A stretch of 64,000 nucleotides of DNA, from positions 378,343-442,342 of the forward strand of contig CAWKFA010000010.1 in NCBI GenBank assembly GCA_963848825.1. Reading direction: 5' to 3'. A program made the translations under genes and the position numbers. Origin of the DNA: CAVVSQ01 sp963848825 (GTDB taxonomy: Bacteria > Planctomycetota > Planctomycetia > Gemmatales > Gemmataceae). Numbering within the stretch: the first letter of the stretch is position 1; each line of letters starts with the position of its first letter. This document shows positions 33,202 to 43,000 of this stretch, one piece after another. The notes beneath the pieces are model-generated. The model did not search any database, was not told the DNA's origin, and saw only the letters and a list, made by a program, of their open reading frames with translations.

Positions 33202-34930
33202 ATGGGAGCTAAGCAACTGTCTTACAGTGACGAGGCCCGTCAAAAATTGCTCGCGGGCGTCAGCAAGTTGGCCCGCGCCGTGCGCAGCACACTCGGCCCG
33301 CGTGGCCGTAATGCGGTAATCGATAAAGGTTGGGGCAGCCCGACCGTAACAAAAGATGGCGTCACAGTCGCGGAAGAAATCGAACTGTCGTGCCCCTATG
33401 AGAACATGGGCGCTCAGCTGGTGAAAGAAGCCGCCAGCAAGACGAGCGACGTGGCTGGCGACGGCACGACAACGGCCACGGTGCTGGCCGAGGCTATCTA
33501 TCGCGAAGGACTCAAAAATATTGCCTCGGGCGCGGACCCGATGGCCTTGACTCGCGGCATTCAAAAGGCGGTCGATCGCATCGTCGAGGAATTGCGCCGT
33601 TTGGCCGAGAAGATCGACGACAAAGATGACAAGGAAATCACCGAAGTCGCCACCATCGCGTCCAACAACAACCCGGAAATTGGCAAGAAACTGGCCGAAG
33701 CGATGAAACGCGTCGGCGCCTCCAATGGCGTGATCACCGTCGAGGAAGGCAAGACGGCCGAGACCGAAGTCGTGGTCGTGCAGGGCATGCAATTCGACCG
33801 CGGCTACATGTCCCCTCACTTCGTCACGAACCAGGAAACGGTCACGACCGAGCTGGAAAACCCCTACGTCCTCATCTATGAAGAAAAGATCACGTCCGCC
33901 AAGGATTTGATTCCCCTCCTGGAAGCGATTTCCAAGAAGAAAGAGCCGTTGCTCATCATCGCGGAAGACATCGAAGGCGATGCCTTGGCGACGCTGGTGG
34001 TCAACAAGCTCAAGGGCATTCTGCAAGTTGCCGCGGTCAAGGCACCCGGCTACGGCGACCGGCGCAAAGCCATGCTCGAAGACATTGCCACGCTCACCGG
34101 CGGCAAGGCGATCTTCAAGGACCTTGGGCTGAAGCTGGAAAGTGTTCAGCTAAAGGACCTGGGCCGGGCCAAGAAAATCAAGATCGACGCCGAAAACACG
34201 ACGATCACCGAAGGCGCCGGCGATGCCAAGGCCATCGAAGGACGCTGCAACTTGATTCGTCGCGAAATTGAAAGCACCGATAGCGAATACGATCGCGAAA
34301 AATTGCAAGAACGTCTCGCCAAGCTCGCTGGCGGCGTCGCTCAACTCAAGGTCGGAGCGGCCACCGAAACCGAGATGAAGGAACGCAAGGCGTTGTTTGA
34401 AGACGCGCTGCACGCCACGCGCGCGGCCATTGCCGAAGGCATCGTGCCCGGCGGCGGCGTCGCTCTCATTCAGGCTCGCAAAGTTCTCGACAAGTTCACC
34501 CTGCAAGGGGATGAGCAACTCGGCGTGCTCTGCTTGCAAAACATCCTTGAGATTCCCGCACGCATGATCGCGCGAAAACGCGGGGGTCGATGGTACGGTC
34601 GTCGTTAACAATATTCGCCGCAGCAAGGAAAAGAACTACGGCTACGACGCCCTGACCGGAACCTACACCGACCTGCGCAAGGCCGGTATCGTTGACCCGG
34701 TAAAGGTGACGCGGAGCGCTCTGCAAAATGGCGCCAGCGTTGCATGTCTGCTGCTTACCACGGAATCCCTGGTTGCCGACCTCCCCGTCGAAAAGAAAGA
34801 AGGCGGCGGCCACGACGATCACCACGGCGGTGGTGGCGGTGGCATGGGAGGTATGGGCGGCATGGGTGGTATGGGTATGGGTGGCATGGGCGGAATGGGT
34901 GGTATGGGCGGCATGGGAATGGACATGTAA
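33202..34930 (+). CDS. groEL: Chaperonin GroEL, divergent paralogue with long Gly-Met tail, frameshifted
   Basis: 60-kDa chaperonin subunit forming the ATP-driven protein-folding chamber with GroES. Family landmarks are visible: STLGPRGRNAVIDKG, the ATPase motif VAGDGTTTATVLAEAIY with its catalytic Asp, AVKAPGYGDRRKAMLEDIA, ALHATRAAIAEGIVPGGGVAL, and KVTRSALQNGASVACLLLTT. The frame breaks near 34566 (IPARMIA then an extra base before ENAGVDGTVVV), so the reading frame ends early at 34608 unless one base is removed; the true stop is at 34930. The tail is unusual: HDDHHGGGGGGMGGMGGMGG continuing in Gly-Gly-Met repeats and ending MGMDM. It lies 140 bp upstream of groES. With a second groEL downstream, this copy may be specialised. 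Confidence 0.95.
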
Positions 34931-35070
34931 GTTGATGGGCAGAATGCAGATTTTAGATTGCCGGTTGAGAATAGTTTCAATCCACTTTCTGAAATCTGCA
35001 ATCTGCCTTTGCAATCTCGCATTCTGAAATCTTAAATCAATAACTTTTTTAGATCACATGGAGTATGACC

Positions 35071-35385
35071 ATGAGCAAGGAAATCGGTAAGGACCTGAAA
35101 GTAAAACCTCTCGATGACCGCGTTGTCGTCGAACCGTTGGAAGCGGAAGAAAAGACAGCCGGCGGCATTTTGCTGCCCGATTCCGCCAAGCAAAAGCCGC
35201 AGCGCGGCCGCGTGTTGGCCGTCGGCCCGGGCAAGATGCTGGATAGCGGCAGCCGGGCGGTCTTGAATGTTGTCAAGGGTGATGAAGTTATTTATGGCCG
35301 CTATGCCGGCAACGACATCACAGTCGATCGCAAGGAAATCAAGATCCTGCGCGAGAGCGATATTCTGGCCAAGGTCGTGAAATAA
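35071..35385 (+). CDS. groES: Co-chaperonin GroES
   Basis: 10-kDa lid of the GroEL chamber, about 104 residues. Landmarks are KVKPLDDRVVVEPLEAEEKT at the start, the mobile loop region KTAGGILLPDSAKQKPQRG that contacts GroEL, and VKGDEVIYGRYAGNDITVD. Two in-frame ATGs lie at 35065 and 35071. The only Shine-Dalgarno-like sequence (GGAG, 35060-35063) is 1 nt from the first and 7 nt from the second, so I choose 35071 (MSKEIGKDLKV). It lies between the two groEL genes and is separated from groEL2 by 147 bp that hold a candidate operator. Confidence 0.96.
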   Translation: MSKEIGKDLKVKPLDDRVVVEPLEAEEKTAGGILLPDSAKQKPQRGRVLAVGPGKMLDSGSRAVLNVVKGDEVIYGRYAGNDITVDRKEIKILRESDILAKVVK

Positions 35386-35484
35386 GTCAGGCGAACGAGC
35401 CGTTCCTCCATGCCGATCAGGACGACGTCCGTGGTCTCATCATGAAGCGTGCGGGAACGACGCGAGTTTATAAATATTGTGCCG

Positions 35485-35505
35485 TTAACTAGTAGCATTA
35501 GTTAA
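35485..35505. promoter_or_regulatory. Perfect inverted repeat upstream of groEL2, candidate operator
   Basis: TTAACTA-N7-TAGTTAA, a perfect 7-bp inverted repeat with a 7-bp spacer, 27 nt before the groEL2 start codon. A TATAAATATT box-like sequence sits just upstream (35470-35478). It is not the CIRCE sequence but has similar geometry and similar outer bases (TTA...TAA). A regulator-binding role is inference. Confidence 0.4.
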
Positions 35506-35532
35506 GAAAATCAAACAGGAGACTAATCCATC

Positions 35533-37149
35533 ATGGCGAAACAATTACTCTATACCGACGACGCCCGCAAGAAGTTGCTGGCCGGCGCCGAGAAGCTCGC
35601 CAAGGCGGTTGGCAGCACGCTGGGGCCGACAGGCCGCAACGTCATCATCGAGAAAAGCTTCGGCGGGCCGACGGTTACCAAGGACGGCGTCACGGTTTCC
35701 AAGGAAATCGAGCTGGCCGATCCCTTTGAAAACATGGGCGCCAAGCTCGTCAATGCGGTCGCGCAGAAGACCAGCGACATCGCCGGCGACGGCACGACCA
35801 CGGCCACCATTCTGGCCCTCTCCCTGTATCAGGAAGGCCTGCGCAACATCACGGCGGGTGCCAATCCCATGGCGGTGAAGCGCGGCATCGACAAGGCCGT
35901 CGAGGCAGCGGTCAACCACCTGGAAGGGCTCTCCAAGAAGCTTTCCAAAAAGGAAGAGATGGAGCAGGTCGCCAGCATCAGCGCCAACAACGATCCGGTG
36001 ATCGGCAAGCTGATGGCCGACGCGTTTGAAAAGGTCGGCAAGGACGGCGTCATCACGGTCGAGGAAGGCAAAACCTCCGAAACCACGCTGGATTTCGTCG
36101 AAGGCATGCAGTTCGACAAGGGCTACATTTCGCCCTACTTCGTCACCAATCCGACGGAAATGAAGGCCGAGCTGGACAACCCGTACATTCTTATCTTCGA
36201 AAAGAAGCTGTCGAACGTTCGCGATATGCTGCCGCTCCTGGAAAAGGTCGCCCAGGCTGCCAGGCCGCTGCTCATCATCGCCGAAGATGTCGAGAGCGAG
36301 GCGCTGGCCGCCCTGGTAGTCAATCGGCTACGCGGCATTCTGCAGGTTTGCGCGGTCAAGGCGCCCGGCTTCGGCGATCGCCGCAAAGCCATGCTCGGCG
36401 ACATAGCGGTGCTCACGGGCGGCAACTTCATCAGCGAAGACCTTGGCCTCAAGCTGGAGAACATCACGCTCGATCAGCTTGGCTCGGCACAGACGGTGCG
36501 GGTCGAAAAGGAAAACTGCACGATCATCAACGGTGCTGGCAAGAGGCCCAACATCCAGAAGCGCATCGAGCAAATTCGCGCCCAGATGGAGCAAACGGAA
36601 AGCGAATATGACAAGGAAAAGTTCAGCGAACGGCTGGCGAAGCTCACGGGCGGGGTTGCCATCCTGCGCGTCGGCGCCGCGACCGAAGCGGACATGAAGC
36701 AGAAGAAAGGCCGCGTCGAGGACGCTCTGCACGCGACGCGTGCGGCCGTCGCCGAAGGCATTCTTCCCGGGGGCGGCGTCGCCCTGATCCGCGCCATCGC
36801 CATCGTGGAAGCGCTGGCTGAAAAGCTCAAGGGAGACGAGAAAGCCGGCGCCGAGATCGTGGCCCGCGCCCTCGAGAAACCGATTCGTCAGCTCGCCGAG
36901 AATTCGGGTACGGATGGCGCGGTGGTTGCCGACGAGATCAAGCAGCAGAAACCGAACGTGGGTTATAATGCCAATACCGGTGAATATGTGGACATGTTCA
37001 AGGCCGGTATCGTCGATCCCACCAAGGTGACCCGCAGCGCCTTGCAAAACGCGGCCAGCATTGCCGGCCTCATGCTCACGACCGAGGTGATGATCACCAA
37101 GATCGATGAGGACGACACGAAGTCGCGCGTCTCTGGCGCGATTCGCTAA
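35533..37149 (+). CDS. groEL: Chaperonin GroEL, canonical copy
   Basis: Complete 538-residue chaperonin subunit in a single frame. Landmarks are AVGSTLGPTGRNVIIEK, IAGDGTTTATILALSLY with the catalytic Asp, CAVKAPGFGDRRKAMLGDIA, HATRAAVAEGILPGGGVAL and SALQNAASIAGLMLTTEVM. It lacks the Gly-Gly-Met tail and ends DDTKSRVSGAIR, unlike the upstream paralogue. AGGAG lies 11 nt before the ATG. Its location directly after groES, with an inverted repeat in the leader, suggests this is the housekeeping or heat-responsive partner of that GroES. Confidence 0.97.
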   Translation: MAKQLLYTDDARKKLLAGAEKLAKAVGSTLGPTGRNVIIEKSFGGPTVTKDGVTVSKEIELADPFENMGAKLVNAVAQKTSDIAGDGTTTATILALSLYQEGLRNITAGANPMAVKRGIDKAVEAAVNHLEGLSKKLSKKEEMEQVASISANNDPVIGKLMADAFEKVGKDGVITVEEGKTSETTLDFVEGMQFDKGYISPYFVTNPTEMKAELDNPYILIFEKKLSNVRDMLPLLEKVAQAARPLLIIAEDVESEALAALVVNRLRGILQVCAVKAPGFGDRRKAMLGDIAVLTGGNFISEDLGLKLENITLDQLGSAQTVRVEKENCTIINGAGKRPNIQKRIEQIRAQMEQTESEYDKEKFSERLAKLTGGVAILRVGAATEADMKQKKGRVEDALHATRAAVAEGILPGGGVALIRAIAIVEALAEKLKGDEKAGAEIVARALEKPIRQLAENSGTDGAVVADEIKQQKPNVGYNANTGEYVDMFKAGIVDPTKVTRSALQNAASIAGLMLTTEVMITKIDEDDTKSRVSGAIR

Positions 37150-37230
37150 GCTCGGTCGATCCGGCATTCAACGCGACGCGGCAATCAGGTAATATCGAAT
37201 TTCCTGGTTTCCGCGTCGCCTAGTTTACTA

Positions 37231-37330
37231 GAGCGTTCGAAAAAAAGGGGTCAGACCCCCTAATACTCTGCGAGAACGTTGAAAACTCTGTTCGCTTCAA
37301 AGGGGTCTGACCCCTTTTTTCCGAACGCTC
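37231..37330. repeat. REP/MITE-like palindrome, copy 3 (GAGCGTTCG arms)
   Basis: 100-bp element with inverted ends GAGCGTTCGAAAAAAAGGGG and TCAGACCCC, mirrored on the right. The centre (AACGTTGAAAACTCTGTTCG) matches copy 1, but the outer arms differ (GAGCGTTCG instead of CTAGCAGCCCGTTG). It sits between groEL2 and dnaJ, ending 28 bp before dnaJ. Confidence 0.9.
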
Positions 37331-37358
37331 TTAGTCTTCCCCGAACGGAGGGGGATGA

Positions 37359-38505
37359 ATGACCACCAAGCGGTGCTTTTATGAAATCCTGGGTGTCGCC
37401 AAAACGGTCAGTGAAGAGGACCTGAAAAAAGCCTACCGCGTATTGGCCATGAAGTATCATCCGGATCGCAATTCCGGCGACGAGGAGGCGGCCGTACGGT
37501 TCAAGGAAGCCGCGGAGGCCTATGCCGTGCTGAGCGATGCGCAGCAGCGCCAGGTCTACGACCGTTACGGTCACGCGGGCCTGAGCGGCATGGCCAACAT
37601 GCCGGACTTTGGCAATACGCAGTCGATTTTCGATTCCCTGGGCGATCTGTTCGGCGATTTCTTTGGCGGCGGGCAGCCGCGGCCGGGGCCCGCAGCGTGG
37701 CGAAGATCTGCTGCTGAACGTGGAAATCGAGCTGCACGAGGCCGCCAGGGGCTGCAAGAAATCGGTCACCGTGCCGCGCAAGGAACAGTGCCCCGATTGC
37801 TCCGGCTCCGGTTGCAAAAAGGGGACGCAGCCCGTGGCTTGCCGCCAGTGCAAGGGGCAAGGCGTGGTGCTGATGAACCAGGGCTTCTTCCGGGTGCAGC
37901 AAACATGCCGGGCGTGCGGCGGCAGCGGCGCGGTCATCACGGACCCGTGCCCCACGTGCGTTGGTCGGGGGCGCATCAGCGTCAAACGAACGCTGGAGGT
38001 GGCCATTCCGGCCGGTGTCTTCAGCGATGCGCGCCTGCAGGTTCGCGGTGAAGGGGAAGCGGGCGCACCGGGAGGGCCGCGCGGCGACCTTTACCTGGAA
38101 ATCCGCGTCCGCGAGCACCGCATCTTCCAGCGCAAGGACGATCACCTGATCTGCGAGGTGCCGATAACCTTCAGTCAAGCCGCTCTCGGTGCCGAGATCG
38201 AAATTCCAACGCTGGACGGTGTCATCAAGCACAAACTGGAGCGAGGCATCCAGAGCGGCGATCACCTGCGCGTGCCGAGCAAGGGCATGCCTAACTTGCG
38301 TAATGGCCGTCCGGGCGATCTGCTGGTGCTGATCAAGGTGGTGACGCCGCGCGGGCTCAATAAAAATCAGGAAGAGCTATTTCGCGAACTGGCGGAGATC
38401 GACAAGAAAAACGTGTCTCCGGAGCATACCAGCTTTTTGGAAAAATTGAAGGTATTGTTCACCGGGAAAAAAGACGAGAACGAGACGAAGGAAGGAGGAG
38501 ACCCC
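37359..38505 (+). CDS. dnaJ: Chaperone DnaJ (Hsp40), frameshifted; open frame continues into grpE
   Basis: Hsp70 co-chaperone that delivers clients to DnaK and stimulates its ATPase. The J-domain (residues 1-70) has the invariant HPD in MKYHPDRNSGDEEA. A Gly/Phe region (GDLFGDFFGGG) follows. The zinc-binding region has all four CxxCxGxG repeats: CPDCSGSG, CRQCKGQG, CRACGGSG and CPTCVGRG. The client-binding domains follow (RVREHRIFQRKDDHL, GDLLVLIKV). The frame breaks near 37690 at a GGGGCCCG run; removal of one C restores GPQRGEDLLL. Past the normal end the frame has no stop and runs through grpE to 39003. I place the boundary at the grpE start; a stop may have been lost to an indel, or the proteins may be fused. 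Confidence 0.9.
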
Positions 38506-39003
38506 ATGAGCGAAGCCAAGGCGGATACCCCGGCGGCAGCCCCCGCGAAGGCGGACGAGCTCGAGACCTTGCGCAAACAGGCAAACGAGTTTCGCGACCT
38601 GGCCCTGAGGACGCGTGCCGAGTTCGAGAACTACCAAAAACGCAACCAGAAGGACCGCGAACAGGAGCGGCGCTACTGGTACACCCCTTTGGTGCTAGAC
38701 ATTCTCCCCGTGCTCGACAACCTCGAACGCACGCTCGCCGCCGCCAAGCAGGCTGGCGACGAAGGCGCCCTCGTCCAGGGGGTGGCCATGGTGCAGGGGC
38801 AATTCCTGGAGATGCTCAAGCGGCACGGCATAACCCCCATCGACGCCGACGGACAGCCCTTTGACCCGAACATCCACCAGGCCGTCATGCAGAAACCGTC
38901 GCCCGATCATGAAAGCGGCACGATTCTGCAAGTGCTGGAGCAAGGTTTCATGAACCACGATCGCGTGCTGCGGCCGGCCAAAGTCGTCGTCTCTTCCAAA
39001 TGA
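38506..39003 (+). CDS. grpE: Nucleotide exchange factor GrpE
   Basis: Exchange factor for DnaK, 165 residues. An Ala-rich acidic N-terminus leads to the long dimerising helix (LETLRKQANEFRDLALRTRA, then EFENYQKRNQKDREQERRYW) and the C-terminal beta domain with the family signature GITPIDADGQPFDPNIHQAV and QGFMNHDRVLRPAKVVVS. Its own start is supported by GGAGGAG 5 nt upstream of ATG 38506. The dnaJ frame flows into it without a stop, so it may also be made as a DnaJ-GrpE fusion. dnaK is not in the window. Confidence 0.93.
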   Translation: MSEAKADTPAAAPAKADELETLRKQANEFRDLALRTRAEFENYQKRNQKDREQERRYWYTPLVLDILPVLDNLERTLAAAKQAGDEGALVQGVAMVQGQFLEMLKRHGITPIDADGQPFDPNIHQAVMQKPSPDHESGTILQVLEQGFMNHDRVLRPAKVVVSSK

Positions 39004-39051
39004 GCCGTGGCCCAGGGCCGTTAACACTGCAACCGTCCTTTTGAGGTCACC

Positions 39052-39405
39052 ATGCCAACCTACGATTATGTATGCGATGCCTGCGGCCATAAGTTCGAAG
39101 AATTTCAGTCGATGATGGACAAGAACCTGAAAAAGTGCCCGGCCTGCAAAAAGCCCAAACTCCGCCGGCTGATCGGCACCGGCGCGGCCATCATCTTCAA
39201 GGGCTCCGGTTTTTATCAGACCGACTACCGGAGCGAATCCTACAAGAGCGGAGCGAAGGCCGAGGAAAACAGGGCCGCGCCGCCGAAAACGGACGCTGCC
39301 GCTACGAACGATACAACCAAAGCGGACGCTCCAGCCCCTGCCGCTGAACCGAAAAAGAGCAGCGACAGCAAGGGGACGGGGAAAAAGCCCAAGTCGTCCA
39401 ATTAG
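39052..39405 (+). CDS. FmdB-type zinc ribbon protein
   Basis: 117-residue protein. The N-terminal 50 residues are the FmdB/CxxC-CxxC zinc ribbon (MPTYDYVCDACGHKFEEFQS then KKCPACKKPKLRRLIG, followed by the typical FKGSGFYQTDY). The C-terminal 60 residues are low-complexity, rich in Lys, Ala, Pro and Ser. FmdB-family proteins are annotated as regulators, but their biochemical role is poorly known. It is 48 bp downstream of grpE in the same direction, with a strong terminator 90 bp after its stop, so it is probably the last gene of the chaperone unit. Confidence 0.92.
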   Translation: MPTYDYVCDACGHKFEEFQSMMDKNLKKCPACKKPKLRRLIGTGAAIIFKGSGFYQTDYRSESYKSGAKAEENRAAPPKTDAAATNDTTKADAPAPAAEPKKSSDSKGTGKKPKSSN

Positions 39406-39493
39406 ATATTCCGATGCAGTCAGGCAGAGGCCAGGACGCAAGCTCCCGTAGTCCCCCAAATTCGGCCGCTCCTTCGGCCGTTTCCAATAGAGT

Positions 39494-39529
39494 GGAGGCG
39501 TGGTTTTTGACCACGCCTCCCTTTTTTTG
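39494..39529 (+). terminator. Rho-independent terminator after the chaperone cluster
   Basis: Perfect 10-bp stem GGAGGCGTGG / CCACGCCTCC with a 7-nt loop, followed by CTTTTTTTG. It lies 90 bp after the fmdB-type gene, the only convincing intrinsic terminator in the plus-strand chaperone region. Confidence 0.85.
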
Positions 39530-40058
39530 TTTACCGGTTGCGCCGCACGTTTTGAAGAAGAATTGCCTCGCCTAAAAAGAGGAACCGGAAGTCCGCTTGT
39601 ATGGGGGCATAACAAGCGAAACCTTCCGGTTCCAGGCTCCAGAGAGGATGGAGTGCATCCTAGGTGTAGGAAAAGGTCTCCTCCCCGGGCCGTCTCTATT
39701 GTATGCGAGCAAGTCAAGTAGGCAAACTTTCTTATTAAAGTAGTCCGTGCATGCGGTAGGTGAGTGCACGCACGCAGGAACATCCCACGCCGTGGTACAC
39801 GTGGCCGGCGGGATCGCTTGTGGTGACCTTAACGATAATGCCGATTTTTCCGGCAATGCACGCGCCGCGGAACCGATTCTTCCCTCCTTACTGGTCTATT
39901 CGTTGGAAAAGGATTGATCCCACGCTGTTTATCAGCGAAAATGGACCTGGGTTACCTATTTTGACAATGGCAGGACGTTGGGGCACAGGTTCACCCATTT
40001 CCCCATCCCCACATGTCCCCTTTATTGTCGGCGACTTCCAATTTGGAGCGGCACCTCA
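39530..40058. other. Gene-free stretch of about 530 bp
   Basis: No frame in this stretch looks coding. It holds a long imperfect hairpin at 39581-39633 and otherwise nothing recognised. The promoter for the large TPR gene should be here. Confidence 0.5.
39581..39633. repeat. Long imperfect hairpin
   Basis: GGAACCGGAAG-T-CCGCTTGT pairs with ACAAGCG-AAAC-CTTCCGGTTCC around an 11-nt loop (ATGGGGGCATA region). It could be a REP-type element or a structured RNA element; there is no T tract, so it is not an obvious terminator. Confidence 0.55.
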
Positions 40059-43000
40059 ATGGCCAAGCACCCTGACGAACCCAATCCCAAACATAAACCG
40101 GACCATGACCATCCAGAGCAGATCGACGAAGTTGAAGAAATCTTCGAAGCGGATCTCGAGGAGGAATTGCCGCCGGTAAGAGCCAAAAAGCCACACAAAG
40201 AAGACGACCCGCCCGCCCCGCCGACTCAGGTCGCGCCGCTGGAATGGGACAGTGGCGGGACGGTGCAACCTGGCCCGGCATATGAAGAGCACGATGGCGA
40301 GCGCCCGGCTATTCGGGCCCGGCCCACCCCCACATGCCCAATCTCTCGCTTGATGAGCCGGCCCTACCCGGTTCCTATTTGACGATTGGCGGCCCCTCCG
40401 AAGTGTTTCATGATGAGCAGCCGGCGCCCAAGGCACCTGAGGACTCCTGGGTGGCTGAGGCGGCCGCTGAAGCGGAAGTGGTCGAAGTCGAGCCTGAATC
40501 CGATGTTTTGGAAGCCGAAGTAGTCGAGCATACGGACGGCTCTTCCGTCGTCGAGGCCGCGGAGGTCGTCGAAGAGCCCTCCGGCGTGTTTGCCGACGAA
40601 CCCATTGAGGCGACCGGAAGCTCGTCCGTGGTCGTTTCCGAAGTTGCCGATCATGATCCCTCCTCGGAAGTCATGGCCGAGGAATTCACGGACATCAAAC
40701 ACGATTCGTCGGTCATTTCGGCGAGTGTCCTTGAGGCGGAAAGTGCCGTGGAGGCCGCTGAGGTAGCAGAGGACGAATCAATCGTCGAGGCGTTGCCGGC
40801 CTCGGATGTGGTCCTGAGTGTGGATGAAGTGACGGCGGCCTCCGGGTCGTCGGTTCAGGATGTTTCGGGAATGAAAGCGGTCCAGGCCACGCCGCCGCCG
40901 CTCAAGGCGGACGACGTTTTCGAGGCCGACTTCATGGCCATCCAGGAGGAGGAGGAGGCTAACCGCGAAGCGAGCAGCATCTTCGGTGCGGACGTCCCCG
41001 AGGAAGAAAAACCAATCGTGACCGAAAGCATGGCCCACAAGGAAGAGGCCTTCGATGAAATACTAGAGTCCACGGAGCCCCTGGGCCAAATATTGCCCTC
41101 CGACAAAACGCCCAAGAAACCAAAAAAGGTCCAGCCGGAAGCTGTCGAGGAAGACACCGTCGACCTGGGGAGCGATCCGGAAGTCAACGTGGACGCCTCG
41201 GAGCTGGAGAAACTTTGGAAAGAAAGGGCGGCACACACGGCCCCCAAGAAGTTGCCCGAACCGGAACAGGACATCGACTGGGACGACGTCCAGACGATGG
41301 CCGATTCGCACGTGGTCAAGGAGATGGATGACGCCGGCCAAACGATGGACACCTTTAGTGCGCCGGCACAGGACGCGGCTGACGCGGAAGAAGACTTTAT
41401 CGCGGCCGAAGACGTCGATGCGGATGACGGGGCTTCCGGTGTGGACCTTGGCAAAAAAGCCAACGGCAAACACCCCTTGTCGGGAATCGACCCGGTGGCC
41501 GAAGCGCTGGAATCCGGCGTCGATCTTGATGACGCACCGGCGCAAGAAAAAGAAAACCAGGGCGGAACACGAAGCGACGGAACTGGACGCCGAAGCCCTG
41601 GTCGAGCCCGATGAGGTCCAGTTCGACCAGACTGGAGCTCACGCGGCCAAGGTCTACGATGAACACGAGGACGTTGCCGCCTTGGTTGAAGATGATGTAA
41701 CTGGTGAAGAAACGCCTGACGCCTCGATGGCAGACGAGGAAATCGCGCCGGCCAAGGCCACCAAGGGTGGTAAGAAAGCTCCAGACAACGCCAAGCTTGT
41801 CGGGGCTGGCCAGGGCGGCGGCCGCGGCTGGCTGACCGGTGCGCTCGTTACAACGGGCGTTTTCGCTGTTTTGTTCGCAGTGCTATGGTTCCTGGCCCCT
41901 GGCCTACTCGAAACAATCGGCAAGAGCTCGCCGACCGCCTCAGCCCCCGTGCGCAAAGTCGTCAAGACGGACCAGACCCAATTGAAAATGTTGCAGGCCA
42001 GGGCCCAAAAAGCTGAAGAGGAACTGAAAATCGCGCAGATCGATGGCGGCGCGGGCCAGAAAAAGCTGGTGGCCGATCTCGTAGCGAGCAAAGCAAAGGA
42101 ATTCGCGCTGAAGGAGCAGCTCGAAAAGGCCGAAGCTGCCAAACTAGAAGCCGGTAAGGACCTCAGTGCCGTTGCCGACGTCCTGGTAAAGGAAAAACTA
42201 CTGAGTGACACGGACAAACTTGACCCCGCCACGATGCGAAAGATTATTGGCGATTTGGCCGACAACAAGGGGGGCCTGGCAGCCGTCAACAAGATGCTGG
42301 AAGAAGCCAAAATCAAGGACCCCGGCGAACAGGGCGTCGCCAAATTGGTCGCCGCCAAGAAAGAGGTCGAAGAAAAGATCGATACGCTCAACAAGATGCT
42401 GGCCGAAGAAATGGCCACGCGCGAAAAAATTGCCAAGGACCGCGATGAACTCGACCAGACCCTGAAGGGCGCTTACAAGGAGCTGGCCGGCGGCGCGGAC
42501 GAAGATCCCCGCGGCAAGATCGTCGACGCCGTCAAGCGTATGCGCGATCAGGCCGACTCGCCCTTGACGCTACCGGTCACGCAGATCGCCAAGGCGTTGG
42601 GCGGGCTAGGCAATAATGCGGGCAAAATGCTCGGCGACGCCTTCAACTATGCCGCTCTCGCCGGGGAACTGGCGTTCTATCGCGCGCGTGAACCGCTGAT
42701 CCTGACGCCGGAACGAAAGTTGGACTACTATATCGCCCTCTTCCAAAACGAGGGGACCAAAGACCGGGCCGAAGCAGACCTGGCCGTGCGTGAAGTCGCC
42801 TGGGTACTCTCCAAGGACTCGCATTCGTCCAGCGAGGCCCAGGTCAAGGCCCTCATCGTCACTGGCCTCATCGGCCGCCAGCAAGGTAATTATGAAGCGG
42901 CGCGGAAGATCCTGGAACTGGCAACAAAAACCGGCGCAGCTTACGCCGATACCCAGTGGATGAAGACGGCGGCCGCCGTTCTTCACGACCTCTCGGAACC

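Noticed and set aside
33076..34026. Minus-strand 316-residue frame opposite groEL1
   Set aside because: An antisense shadow of a strongly conserved gene; no homology recognised. The same applies to the minus-strand frame 36328-37167.
34931..35070. AT-rich repeats (GAAATCTGCAATCTG-like) between groEL1 and groES as a regulatory structure
   Set aside because: Only partial, irregular similarity between the short segments; no stable hairpin could be defined.
32809..35532. CIRCE/HrcA operator
   Set aside because: TTAGCACTC-N9-GAGTGCTAA was looked for upstream of groEL1, groES and groEL2 and not seen; only a different palindrome at 35485 was found.
39978..40382. Independent 134-residue protein
   Set aside because: The acidic composition continues in the next frame; it is the N-terminus of the large TPR protein before the 40325 break.
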